Assembly (NCBI GenBank): GCA_949775045.1
Contig: OX459110.1
Span: forward strand, 13,870,452 to 13,934,451
DNA from: Metridium senile
Taxonomy: Eukaryota > Cnidaria > Anthozoa > Actiniaria > Metridiidae
Direction: 5' to 3'
DNA: 64,000 nucleotides
The first letter of the stretch is position 1; the number at the start of each line of letters is the position of its first letter. Position numbers and translations under genes: made by a program. This document shows positions 30,047 to 41,783 of this stretch, piece by piece. The notes under the pieces are model-generated. The model searched no databases, was not told the DNA's origin, and was given only the letters and a program-made list of their open reading frames with translations.

Positions 30047-30301
30047 ATTAATTATTATAATCACTACAATTAAACTACATCCATTCAGATGAGCCTGATT
30101 TCTAACTACATTCCGATGTGAAGCTGGCTAATTGTTTTTGCCATTACATTTTTGTTATCTTAAATTTCTGCCAAAAGAAGAAAAAAATATACATTAAAGA
30201 GAATAAAATACAAAATAATAAAACAGAAAGTTGTTGAGCAGCATAGCAGCTCAGGTAGAAGCTTGCAGACTTATTGACTGTTGCCATTGATATTTGGGTT
30301 G

Positions 30302-33300
30302 TCACCAAGCATATTTCTTGCAGAAAGAAGTGGCCTGAAATGAAAATATATAAAATATTTTATTACTTCTACTGTATTACTTCATAAATATTTAGACAGC
30401 ATGAATGTCTTTTCTTTCCTTTTCTTTCCTTTTTCTTTCTTTTCTTTTCTTTTCTTTTCTTTTATTCCTCTCAAATAGTGGCCTTATTGCCAAGAGAGCC
30501 ATGCACTTATAAATTTTCAATAAAATTCAATTAAGTGTTATCACCCCCCCTCCCTCCCCCCCCCCCCCCCCCCCCCCCACACACACACACTTCTAAAAAA
30601 ATATATTTAACTAGAATCTTATAAGTGGGAAATGACTCTTATTGATGAGTGAGTGTGGCTGTTAATGTTTGTTTGTTCAGCACCAAACTACAGATTTTAA
30701 AAACTTACATTACACTTGACAGCATTGGCATGATTTGCGCACCAGTATGAAGCACCAAGAACACAGTCACCCTTCACAGTAATAACATTATGTAGCTTGA
30801 CCTTGGAGCTACAAAGACCAATATCCTTAGAGAAAACAAGAACGTATACAATAGTTACTACCATTTTGCAAAAACTATGCCAGAATTAATCAATACACTA
30901 CCAAAATTACGTCCTGTTTACTTTGTTTGCTAAGTACACTGAAAAATTAGTGACTGAATTGCCCTATTTCACTATGACATCACATCAAAACATTCTATTG
31001 TTCTAACGCTAAGGATCATGGTCGCCAGTGGGGGACAGATTCATATTAACAAAAATACAAGAATACAAGATAAAATTGCATTTACAAGACGGAGAGGAAA
31101 GAAATGACAACAAAATGCCATAAATATGAAAGTATAAACATAGACACATAACATACATAAAAATTAGATAATTTGAGGCTCAATTTTCAAAGAGAAAAAA
31201 GATTTCTAAGTTGAAATTACCATTGTTTTTGGCGATTCTATCCCCCACTAAAACACATCGTGATGTCATAGTGAAATAGGGCAATTGGAACAGTTGATTG
31301 ACATCATTAATTTGATATTCTAATACCATCTTGCACATGTGAAAACCCAAGCAATAAAAGCTTAAGGATCTGTATAGTAGTGATGAATTTATATATACAA
31401 CATGTTCCCATTTAAATCTGTACTTTCCCATTTAAATCTGTACTTATGCAAATTTTGTTGATGTGTGCTAAACACACAGATCAACCAATCAGAGAAGTTC
31501 ACTTCAGAAATAATATACTCTGATTGGTTGATCCCTGTGTGTTTAGCACACATCAACACAATTTGCATAAGTACTGATTTAAATGGGAAAGTACAGATTT
31601 AAATGGAAACCTGTTATACATTCATAGCAATATTTAAAAATGATGCTTACTTTACATAGAGTCTTTGGGTCAGAAGTAGCAATCAACTTCAAAACCTGCA
31701 TCCCGTATTCACTAACAATGGTCTTGCACTAAATATAAGGTAAGAATTTGGTAAGTATAAACTTTAAGAATAAAACCATCTTCATGGAAATTAGCGAGTA
31801 AACTAGTATAGGCTGCGTTAGTGTTTGATATAAACGATAGGTAATAGAATGAAATTTGTAACACATACTGTAAAAAATGTTGACTTAACTTTACCGATGT
31901 TTCAAGTTTTAGCCCCCCTTTTTTACTCTGACGAAGGGTGTTACAAAGTTCATTCTTTTTAATAAGTAAACATCTTCATTCAATTTGTTTGTTTAAAGTT
32001 TGACATTTGTTTGTTTGTTTGTTTGTTTATTTTACAAGACATCTTTGCTTCAGATACACCAAGACAGACAGATAGAAGAAATATATATTATATATATCTT
32101 TCCAGGCAGTGGTTTGCATTTTTTCTTCCAAGGGATACAATTTGCCGTCCTTGTTTGCTGTTTATATCAAACACTGATGCTGCCTATACTAGTTTACTTG
32201 CTTAGTAGTTTCTATTTTAAAAAAAAAGACACTTACCTCACCAGCTATTTGCTCAGGGAGATAACCACACAGCTGTTTCACAGAATCAAGGAGTTGTTTC
32301 TACAACAGATCACAATAAACATTAATGCTGGTAACTGGTAATAAGTTCTCTGTATATGAAATAACCTCACAATAAATAGACACAACTGCAACCTTGGAAA
32401 ATGTTTTTGAGCCCCAGGTGGGAAACAAACCCACAATCCCCCCTTAGGGGCTCAAACTTGTCCAAGGTTGTAGTTGTGTCTATTTATCATAGGGTTATTT
32501 CATTTATCTAAACTATTATTCTCTGTATACAGCTATTTCAATAAATGTTGAATACTGAACAGTGCATTCCAAGACCAAGATCATTATAATTAGAAATAAA
32601 AAATATATATACAGCGATATTTATAGCTCCCATAACTATCTTGTATATTGTTTTGAATGGAATGCACTAAGAATGAAATAACTAATTATAATATATTTTA
32701 CTTAACAGTGCAAATCAAAAAACTGTGGGCACTTAGAAATATTTTAGATATCGTTGATTATTTGTTGAACAACTCAGAAACAACTATATCACTGCAAGAA
32801 GTTTGACTGATATGTAGCTAGTATGAGAAATCTTTTGTAGTTAGAGTTGTTTGTGAGTTGTTCAAAGAACAATAAACAATTTCTAAAATATTTCTGGGTG
32901 CCCATGGTTTTTCAATTCGCACTTTAAAAATATTAAATGCCCCAGAATGCATTGCAGTCTTGGAATGCACTATTCAGTATGCACTATTCAGTATGCAGTA
33001 TTTCTACATTTTTTGAAATAGCTGTATATATATAGCTGCAATACATGCTTGTTTTCAAATTCGAAGGATGAACATTATTTGATCACTGAGTAAACTTTCA
33101 CATGACCAGCTGAAATAGTTAACAGCGCTACGCACCTTACCGTGGCCACCTAATTAAAGTTTTGTACAAGTTAACCAATCAGAAAGCGAGAATTTGACCT
33201 TAATATAAAAGACATGCCGAGTGTCTTCAAACAGTTAACACTTTGAAATGTTTAATTGAAGACTAGAGTAAAGTGTCTGAAGGATGTTTAAATTTGAAAA

Positions 33301-36300
33301 GGTGTAGCAAATATTTTGAAAAGAGAAACTTTTGAAATATAAGCTAACTTGTACAAAACTTTAAATGGGTGGCCACGGTAAGGCGTGTTGATGCTGTAAT
33401 TGCAGAACTTACTTCAAAATCTGTAGAGTTGTTTTGCAATAGGTTTTTGAAGAATGTAATCACAGTCGTACAGATTTCACAGACTTCACCATTACTACGT
33501 AGCTTGTTGACCTGTCCCTTTGAATCACATAAACCTAGAGCTGAGCAGAGCATTTTAGGGCTGAGTTCTTGAGAGAGGAGCTGAAGGATCTCTGTAGAAT
33601 ACTCATCAACAAACTGCTTGCACTAAAAAAAACATATCAATAACTATAAACAAAACATGAATAGGACAAACTAGACACAATTAATCATAAGAGTGAAATC
33701 TTTAATTGTAAATTTTGTGTGTGTATGTGCTAGTTATTAATAAAAAAGTGTGAAATCTGAAACGTGCTTGATACCGATAGGTATTAATATTAGGTATATA
33801 TTGGATATTGTCCTTGAAAAACCTTTAATGTTTATGCTTATATATGTTTATATTATGCAATCTCCACGCTTCATACTATTAAAGAAATGGTTCATAAGTA
33901 GCGTGCGTCCATCATGTTATGGATGCACGCGGGAGGTTGGTAAGCACGAAATAAGCGTAATGAGTTGCACGACGCGAAGCGGAGTGCAACTCTAGCTTCT
34001 TGCGTGCTTAGGCAACCTCCTAAGTGACATAGACATAGACAAAAAGTTATCATAATGCAAAACTGTCTATTTTGATTTGATCAAATCACATATTCTCGTA
34101 AAATTTTCGAGCTTAATCAATCAAGTGACTTGTGTCCCAGAACAAATGGCTCAAATTTGTTTAGAACAACTTCATTCAGTAAGTTCTTTAGGACATTTAC
34201 CTGATAAAAAACTGTTTTTTTGTGTACCTTTACTCAAAACTGACTACTAAGCGCACCCGAAAAATCAAAACAACGAAAACCCCGACCGTTGATTGCGCGC
34301 GCACGCTCAAAAATTGACGTTGAACTGGTTAGCGCTCAGTCAGAACGCGCGTTCTATCGAAAAAAATATTTGAAAAAAATTGACATCAGCGTGCTCCATT
34401 CGCATGCTCCATAGATTTTTTGTTCATAGATAAAAAGCCAATCAGAGCGCGCGTTTTAACTTATCTATGTTATAATAAATTTTAATTAGTCCTGGGTGCA
34501 AGAGTACTTTGTTTAACCCCTCGGGTTGTCTCTCTTGCACCCTCCTTCTATCCTTTTCCATTTTTCATTGAAAATATTTCTTGTGTGTATGTGGTAAATA
34601 AAAACCTTTGAACCTTAATTTGAACCTTTATTATTTTAACAAACCTCTGTTTCAACAGCTGAAGGCAAGACACTGCAGACTTTATCCAAAGCATCCTTGA
34701 TTTCTTTCTGCAATAAAATTACTCACTTTATTATAATGATGATGAGAAGGACATACAATATGCATATTATAATTATGATAAAGAAGAAAACTATATGACT
34801 ATGATGGTGTTGATAAAAGAGAGAATGATTATGATCATCATGATAGTGATGGCTGATTGGATGGTCGCATGATAGCAATCACATCAATATTGATGATGGT
34901 GATTTTGGAAAAGATATTGATGATGATTATGATAATGGTGGTGGTGATAATGATGCTGATGATGATGCTGATGCTGATTATTATTATTATTATTATTATG
35001 ATGATCATGATGATGCTGGTGGTCTCTGCATACCTCAGTGGCATTCTTGGTCAACATTTGATCAAGTTTATCAGCAATGAATTCACAAAGAATACACTTT
35101 GCAGATGACTTGACAGGCATGGCTTTCAGCAAATTCTTGGCATGTTTCTTCATTGTTATTGCTTTAAAAGCCTTCATTTTGATGGGCAGCGCTTTGTGCA
35201 ACAAGGCGGCCATGATCTTCTCCTTGGAAGCTGAGCAAATACCAAGTTCAGTGCAAATCGTATGGGGATCTGCCTGCAATTTAGAATGAATTATGAATTA
35301 CACTTGACTCTCTCATAAGCGACCCCCCTTGGACCAGAAGAAAGTGGTTGCTTGATGGATGGTTAGAAAACCCTAACACAGGAAGCCCAAACCACGAGAA
35401 CCCTATCACATAAAGCCCAAGCCATGTGTAATTTGTAACACATCCCGACACATGACAAAAATTATCAACAAATTTTGAAATAACTGTCTTATTTCTTTGC
35501 TTGGCTTATTTTTTTCAACACAGTATCTCTAAAATTGTTTTAGGTTATATTGTTTTCCAAAAGTCAGCAGTCTAATGACTCTGGATGGTCGCTTAGAGGA
35601 ATAACAATGGAAAGTCCAAAACTTAAATCCTAAAGGTGGTCGTGGTCGCTTACGAGAGTGGTTGCTTACAAGAGTTATTTATTTCAGAGTTTATATGGGA
35701 AACAAAATAGGAAATTGAAATAGTGGTCGCTTAGGGGAGATGGTCACTTACGGGAGTGCATGGTCGTCCACAGAGAGTCAACTGTACCAATTAAGTAATC
35801 AATGAATGACATATAACTGTTCTTAATACCATCGTATTTTCAAGTGATTTGAACAGTCATTGATGAATATCTTATACATGTCCTTACCAACATTTTTTCA
35901 AGTGATTTCATCAGTAGTGGTTCATATTTATCAACAAGTGCTTTGCATTCTGGAGCCAAGTCAGCAAATCGATTGCATGCATCTTCCACCTTTTTCAAAA
36001 TTTGTTTCTGAAAAAAAAAATACAACAAAAAAATTAAAAATTAAAAAAAAATCAAAAAATATAATCCTAAGAAATTTCAATAAAATATCCCATGTGCTAT
36101 CAGATAATAAAAAGTCGATAAAAAATAAATTGGATAATCATAGCATCAATAATCTTCAATCAAGAGTAAATGGCATGGTAAATTATAAAATGTTGAAGTT
36201 TTGTTTGCATGTGATTTTTCACCTGCTAAGTACTGCTAGTCATAATCAGGTGGAATTTAATAGAGACTGTTGGAAAATTGCAAGCTCTCCACCAAACCAA

Positions 36301-39245
36301 TCCCAATACAGTATTTAATCCTTAAAGGAATCTAATTAGTAAGGTAAGACTAACCCTCTTTCACTCAATCACCTGATGAAGTTTAGCAGTAGCAGTCTAA
36401 TTATCACTCTTTGCAGCTAGAGGTCACATGACCCATTAACCTACAATCATTGTCAAAAGTAGTTGGCACGATTTTAGTATTTTATCTCATAGTGACTACT
36501 TCATTTATTTTAAGTATAAAAAATTTCCCCCCCTTCCCCCCACATCAATGTTGGTGTGAAATGATAGCGCATTGACAGGTCAACCACACAAGCACCAAAC
36601 AATGACTCCCTCCTCAACATTGCGAAGGGGGGTGGGGGGAGAAGTAGAATTTCAGCAGTGCTAAAATTACTTTATCACATTCGTGCCAACACTTTTGTCA
36701 ATGATTGTATGTTGACATGCTCTTTTCATTTCTGGACAGCACTTTGACACAGCTGATGGATTTAAGGGCCTATTGCTATTGCTATTGCTATGTTAAGCAT
36801 TTTACATATCTCATATCTACAATGAATGACCTGTATCGTTTTATTGTTTTATGTCTAGTAATTTTGTTGAATAATGTGAGTATGTAAAACTTACCTGGAA
36901 AGCAGGACTTTCAAACTTATCTTTAAAACCAGTGACAAGCATTTCACAAACTGTGCAGGAAATCTGAATGATATATATATAAAAAAGGAATAGATGTACC
37001 AGTAAATAGCTGCAGTAAATTTAAAAATTATAAAGCAATTGAATAGAGAAATCACTATTTAAAATCAACATAGTTATTTTGTATTTTTAGGATGCTATTG
37101 CCAACACATAAATGCCTTAAGTTATATTCAACCTTTATATGCGAAAACACAAATACAAAAACATTAATTTTGCTTTGCCCATGTATTTATTTTTATCACT
37201 GATATAATGAACCTATATATTTTATTAGCTCAAAATGATCAACATGATCTGACTATTTAGTTAGCCTTGAAAATATTAGGGCTTATTTTATCATTTGTTG
37301 GGATTTTATAAACAAGAATTAATTTGCATTATTTGCATAATTTCCACATATTATTATCTGTTATAAGAGAACTATTTAAAATCACGTATATTTTGATTGC
37401 TTGAGGCGTATGCTTAATGAGAGTACACAGCTTCTCGTCCTGCTTCTCTTAACACTTCTCTTGTGTTCTGACAACCCTAGGTGCTTTATAACTGCAGTAC
37501 ACAGCATGCACACACGCATTTTCTATTTCTTCGTAAATTCAAAGATATTAGGTGGGTTCACACTAGTTATCTAAAGTAGGTCTAAAGTATAATTTGGTTA
37601 TACTCATAGTGTGAACGGTCTCTGGCCATCTCAAGTAATATACTTTGTCGTTATGGTTATTGCGCCTCTTCAAAGAAGCCGAAGTACGATTTCAAGCATG
37701 ATGCAGCCTATACTGTAGGTCTTCCTAATCCACAATAAAAACATAAATAAACGTCCATCAAACCTGTCAACTGCTAGTTCTCCTATTGCAAAATACACAT
37801 TAGATATATACGTTGACCTTTTTAGCGGGAAATATGGATCTTGTATTATTACTGCAAGCATTTTTGGTTCATAGGATGTATCCAAGCTTCTAAAACAACG
37901 ATTCCACAGGAATCCAACTTGATTCTCAAATGGTCTATGATTGACAGATTAAAGGCTAAGTAATATACTTGTTCCTCAGTGTGAAAGCCTTACTCGCTTA
38001 TGTATACAAACGAACCTAAAGAACCTACTTTGTTACAGATGTACTTTAGACCTACTTGGAGTCTAGTGTGAATCCACCTAATATTTTACATACTCAACAA
38101 ACAATTAATTAAAAACATTTTTTCTTGTCATCTTAAAACTTTACATATACAACATACATTTGAGGACGCTTTCAATTTCCAGACTTTTTCTTTACAGTAT
38201 GGTACAGCGTTGCATTCTTTGGCTTGTTTGTAGTTGTGACACCAGTATGATGGTCCAAAAGTACATTTGACGTCACCAACCTTGAACGAGCCAGCACTCA
38301 CTGTAGACAAACACATGCATTAGAGCATTTAAGAAATGAAATACGTCTTCTGTGTATTCACGTGCTTATGAAAACCAACATGTGTTTGGGAGAATTCGAG
38401 AAAGAAATCAAGGTTTTCATAAGCAAGTGAAAACACAAAAGACATGTTTCAAATTTATTCTTTTATAAAATTAAAAAACACACGCGAAACAACAAAAAAT
38501 ACCTTTCTATTCGTTTGATGATGTAATTTCCCTAAGTTGCATTTCATTGAAAATGACCAATAAGCGTGCACAAAGGATCAAAACAACTCACCGTTGAGTG
38601 TGCTTGGAAATAGCGTAGGTGTGTTTCATGCTCTCATGAAACTCTGGTTTTTGACCAATCAACGCGCTTACTATCCCAATTATTTTATATAAATGAATAC
38701 TAACTAGCCTCGATTTGATGTGATGCATAATTCAAACTCACACAAACCTGCAGTTAACTACATATATCTTCTAGTTTGTCAAACTTTATTTGTTTAAATT
38801 ATTCATATCAATTCAAAAACAAATTGTTTGGTTATTCTTTTAGTTGTGTCTAAAATTCTAGCAAAGGTTTTTGAAATGTTCTAATTTTACGTTTGGTCAG
38901 GGTAAAAAAGTCAAAATTCAAAATATTCCTCGCACTGAAAACTATTCCGCAAGAATACGACGTTTCGGGGTCATCTTGACTCCATTATCAAGGCTTTAAT
39001 AACGTAAAAGTTTGACTAGTCGCTTAAATATACAATAGAGGATTGAAATTACAAACAAAACAGTCAAAAGAACGAACATTATTTTGAAAATTAGCTAACA
39101 ACACAGCTGAAACGTCTCGTGATTTCATGCATCGATTCCTCCAAAACAGTTTGTAAAATTCATGTTCAAATGTGCTGAATGCTTAGTTAAAACATGCTTC
39201 AAATTTACCTGTAGCAGCTAACAGCGCAAATAATAGGATTTTCAT
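30302..39245 (-). CDS. Prosaposin-like protein 1: SapA, three SapB, SapA (11 exons)
   Basis: Exons in coding order: 39209-39245, 38158-38300, 36895-36963, 35888-36007, 35034-35273, 34645-34707, 33413-33622, 32237-32299, 31651-31728, 30709-30825, 30302-30334; 1173 nt, 390 aa. Signal peptide at 1-15. SapA domain about 17-60 ([18 protein letters not shown]). Three SapB domains about 61-138, 182-262 and 271-352, each with the six-Cys pattern and an N-glycosylation sequon in domains 2 and 3 (KNATE, NNST). A C-terminal SapA about 358-390 ends KKYAW. All introns after the first are phase 0 and cut each SapB in the same places, as expected for domain duplication. Prosaposins are lysosomal or secreted precursors whose SapB units solubilise lipids for glycosphingolipid hydrolases; vertebrate ones have four SapB. 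A Lys-rich linker separates SapB1 and SapB2 (35100-35189). Paralogue of the gene at 49967-58967. Confidence 0.93.
30417..30465. repeat. (TTTTC)n microsatellite
   Basis: Pyrimidine-rich TTTTCTTTCC/TTTTC run in the 3'-most intron of prosaposin-like gene 1. Confidence 0.8.
30543..30592. repeat. Poly-C tract followed by (CA)n
   Basis: A C-rich run with a few T interruptions, ending in about seven CA units. Confidence 0.9.
30958..31287. repeat. MITE, family I, copy 2
   Basis: Termini AATTGCCCTATTTCACTATG and its complement CATAGTGAAATAGGGCAATT match 16499-16691. About 130 bp of extra sequence in the middle makes this copy longer. Confidence 0.85.
31403..31615. repeat. Palindromic MITE, family D, copy 1
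   Basis: Arms carry two tandem CCCATTTAAATCTGTACTT units at the left and two inverted units at the right, with inner GATGTGTGCTAAACACACAG pairs. Two further copies, at 54186-54400 and 56652-56908, are in prosaposin-like gene 2. Confidence 0.9.
31786..31950 (-). repeat. Copy of the 'ACGGTGTTACAAATTTC' family
   Basis: Minus strand retains GGGCTAAAACTTGAAACATC, the AAGTTAAGTCAACA spacer and the TATAGGCTGCG/AGTTTACTCGCTAATTTCC end. Another fragment of the family is at about 32150-32215. Confidence 0.75.
32356..32503. repeat. MITE with AATAGACACAACTGCAACC ends
   Basis: ATGAAATAACC...AATAGACACAACTGCAACCTTGG is answered by CCAAGGTTGTAGTTGTGTCT...GGGTTATTTCAT. Inner GAGCCCC/GGGGCTC extends the pairing. 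About 148 bp. Confidence 0.88.
32526..33028. repeat. MITE (CTATTTCAA family) interrupted by a family A MITE
   Basis: Termini TATACAGCTATTTCAA and TTGAAATAGCTGTATA. The uninterrupted homologue at 51694-51984 shows that 32706-32923 is a later insertion. Confidence 0.88.
32706..32923. mobile_element. Family A MITE with TTAA target duplication, copy 2
   Basis: Starts CAGTGCAAATC and ends AATTCGCACT, flanked on both sides by TTAA (32702-32705 and 32924-32927). The related empty site at 51694-51984 has a single TTAA at the corresponding place. TTAA duplication is typical of piggyBac-type elements, which is an inference for this family. Confidence 0.85.
33130..33387. repeat. MITE abutting exon 7 of prosaposin-like gene 1
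   Basis: Termini GCACCTTACCGTGGCCACC and GGTGGCCACGGTAAGGCG, with pairing continuing through AAAGTTTTGTACAAGTTA. It ends 25 nt from the exon's donor boundary at 33413. Confidence 0.87.
33862..34622 (+). repeat. Non-LTR-like 3' tail interrupted by another element
   Basis: AATCTCCACGCTTCATACTATTAAA at the left and TTTTAATTAGTCCTGGGTGC to AAAACCTTTGAACC at the right are contiguous in the homologue at 58301-58482. Here about 590 bp is inserted between them; the insert has GC-rich ends rich in GCACGCG and GCGCGCG. The TTTGAACC tail repeats like the 3' microsatellite of some LINEs. Parts of the right segment directly precede the 34645-34707 exon. Confidence 0.65.
34905..35020. repeat. GATGAT/ATT microsatellite
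   Basis: Imperfect trinucleotide array ending 14 nt before a prosaposin exon boundary at 35034. Confidence 0.85.
36441..36710. repeat. MITE, family B, copy 2
   Basis: CTACAATCATTGTCAAAAGT at the left and TTTTGTCAATGATTGTA at the right; inner C-tract near 36526 and G-tract near 36630 form a second inverted repeat, as in 2169-2458. Confidence 0.85.
37355..37540. repeat. Repeat related to 55665-55840
   Basis: Shares TATTTTGATTG...TTGAGGC...GAGAG.ACACAGC and AACACTTCTCT/TGTTCTGACAACC blocks (some inverted) with the region at 55665-55840. Confidence 0.55.
37545..38086. repeat. ~540-bp element with 45-bp terminal inverted repeats
   Basis: ATATTAGGTGGGTTCACACTAG...AGTAGGTCTAAAGTA at the left is matched by TACTTTAGACCTACTT...CTAGTGTGAATCCACCTAATAT at the right. 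No transposase coding. It ends 72 nt from the prosaposin exon at 38158. Confidence 0.87.
38330..38700. repeat. Hairpin-rich repeat
   Basis: CGTGCTTATGAAAACC pairs with GGTTTTCATAAGCAAG within 80 bp; a looser GTTTCATGCTCTCATGAAAC hairpin follows near 38622. Non-coding. Confidence 0.5.
38940..39010 (-). repeat. Retroelement-tail fragment with a second hammerhead-like segment
   Basis: Minus strand: CTTGATAATGGAGTCAAGAT followed by GACCCCGAAACGTCGTATTC. Same arrangement (GA-rich core, hairpin, GAAACGTC) as the 10838-10870 motif but a different family. Confidence 0.5.
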
Positions 39246-39376
39246 CGTTAAAGTTTTTTGTCGTGCAAACGAATCGTAGTACGTACCGTCTAGATTGGGA
39301 ATGTCAAAGAAAAGTAGTCACGTGTCTGAATGATTCACGGCATGAAAATAACTTTTGGGCTTTTTGGGCTTCCTTC

Positions 39377-41699
39377 ATTCTCGTACCCAGATCCTTCTCA
39401 GCTTTCTACAGCTTCCTAACGAAAGGTCGTAGGCTCTGGGAAACCCTATAATATCAAGTGATCTGATTGGCTGAGTGGTATAACAATAGCAATGGTCTAA
39501 CTGGAAATAGGTACATCACAGGTAGCCCAAGCTCACTATCTAAGGTCTAAATAGGTACAAACCCATAGAAAACTACAACTGACTTCGATTTGTTAAACAT
39601 CACAGGTAGCCCAAGCTCACTATTTACAAGAGAATATAAGGCGACTTTTAAAACTTCGAAGTTTTTCAACGAAATATTAATACAATTCAATAAAAACTTT
39701 CAGTGTCATTTTCAGTTATTATTTAATGATTTTATTCGGTAGTGAGTAGGAAAATGTAAGATAAATGGCGCTTTTAAACAAAATATAGCGGTTGCGGTTT
39801 TTCGCGATTTTTTGCGGCGAAAAACATGACGAAAAATAGCGGTTTTGCGGTATGACGAACCCCTATAATAGGCCCCCTTTAATTAAGTGTTTGTGAAAAT
39901 TTCAAGCGATTTGGGTTAAAATTAAACAAGTTACGGCTATTTTTAAATTCGCCTAACTCACTGTGTAGTCCGGCAGATAAAGTCGTTTTTTTGCCCGAAC
40001 CTTCCAAATCTGTGTATAGTATTTTTTTTATTGCACTAAAATATTGTCTAGGTATCATAGAACGCTGAATCATCAACTGTCACTTCAGTCTTGGGGAATT
40101 TGATATATTGCGACTTTTTGATTGTCCCATACAAACTATAAGCATGGAGACGAGGCTGAAACCGCAAGTCGTTCCATTTCTCTGCAGAAAAATCTATGAT
40201 AAAAGTTTATTGTAAGCTAGATAACATGTTTCCAAACAAATTATTACTCAGCTCCTCTTATATAGACGGTTTAACTTCTATGCCTCACAAAAACAATGCC
40301 TGCGTATCATAAATGAAAACCAACTGCGTTGCATGTTTATATACATAACGGGCCAATAGGCACTTCTTAGTTTTTGCCCAATTGACAAATTTTCAGTCAA
40401 AGTAATTCCAACTTTTATACGCTGTTTAAAACAACAGCAACCGTAATGTTTGCTATACCGAATTGGAATATACTACAACCGTGTAAAATTCGTGTCAGAA
40501 GGCCGGATAAGTAGATATAAGGGGAAACGTAGTTGCGATTCTTGCCTTGATAGCCGAGATGTATCATAGACCGCGGACTAGCCTAGAGTTGCAAGCATTT
40601 CTTTTGAGGGAAGTGCATCCTGCCTGAAACAAGCGTTTCAAGCGGTCTGCAAGGGAAAGGGAAACGGAAATTGAACTGCAACACGACCAAATTTTTTCTT
40701 TTTCCTGCTATTTTAACGGGTGCACTAATATACTCAAACCATAAAGAGCTGAGCTGAATATCAGTCAGTTCTCGCCATAATAAATCTAGCCCATATGTCT
40801 GTAGTGTTATTAGCCTGAGGCGAGAACGTTCCTATTGCGAGAAAGAAAAACAAATTTGTTTGTGATATTTTCCAACAAAATAAATGTCGACTGAGTCAAG
40901 AATAAAAGCCAGCAGCAACAACTAGTACAAGGTTGTGCCTTTAGCCACCAACAATCGAGGCATTCTAGAAAAATATGAAGTGCTTATGGAATAGCTTGAG
41001 TATAGTCTGCGTAGCAAGCGTTTCTTTGTGGGAGAAGGAAAAAAATGATCTTGGGATACCTCTGGTGCAAAAAGTTGAGTCGGGAGAAAATAAAAATACA
41101 TTACACAATCAGCTGATTTTTTTTTGTGGTTCAATGTACAAAATCATTATCGATGAAGCCTATGACAATTTAGTGATTGAAGAAATTCTGTGATAATAGT
41201 TGATTTCATTGCGTAGAAAAATATGATTTCATACCAAATCAATGCTAATTTATGCACATCTAAAAATCCTTATAAATCGAGTTCCCCAAGACTACAATCT
41301 TGACAGTTGCTGGATATGTGTTTATTTGAATAAGGAAAACTAGAATACAACGTAAAAATTACTATACACCTCGATGCATACCTCCTTGCCAAATCTGCCG
41401 GACTAGTGCCGGGAAACCTAACACACGTGTCAACATTCTTTACAGGCTCATAAATCCTTATTATTAAAAGTTTTTATTGAATTGTATTAATATTTCGTTG
41501 AAAAACTTCGAAGTTTTAAAAGTCGCTTTATATTCTCTTGTAAATAGTGAGCTTGGGCTACCTGTGATGTACCTATTTCCAGCTAGACCATTGCTATTGT
41601 TATACCACTCAGCCAATCAGATCACTTGATATAATAGGGTTTCCCAGAGCCTACGACCTTTCGTTAGAAAGCTGAGAAGGATCTGGGTACGAGAATGAC
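39377..41699. mobile_element. 2.3-kb element with long terminal inverted repeats
   Basis: The left arm (39377 to about 39705) and right arm (about 41465-41699) are reverse complements over more than 200 bp, including ATTCTCGTACCCAGATCCTT, CGTAGGCTCTGGGAAACCCT, AAGTGATCTGATTGGCTGAG and AACTTCGAAG. The left arm has an internal partial duplication of the CACAGGTAGCCCAAGCTCAC block. The middle 1.75 kb has no transposase I can recognise; it contains CGTTTC-type subrepeats near 40590 and 41010. A solo fragment (AGGTAGCCCAAGCTCACTGT) is at about 58028. The left end is only about 130 nt upstream of the prosaposin-like gene 1 start codon. Confidence 0.8.
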
Positions 41700-41783
41700 G
41701 ATCTGCCAAAAAGCTGAGTAAGGTCTGGGTACGAGAATGATGAAATGCCAAAAAGCTGAGTAGGGTCTGGGTACGAGAATGAT
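41671..41783. repeat. Three-copy ~41-bp tandem repeat
   Basis: GCTGAG(A/T)A.GGTCTGGGTACG followed by AGAATGA and GCCAAAAA is repeated three times, overlapping the right end of the 2.3-kb element. Confidence 0.8.
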
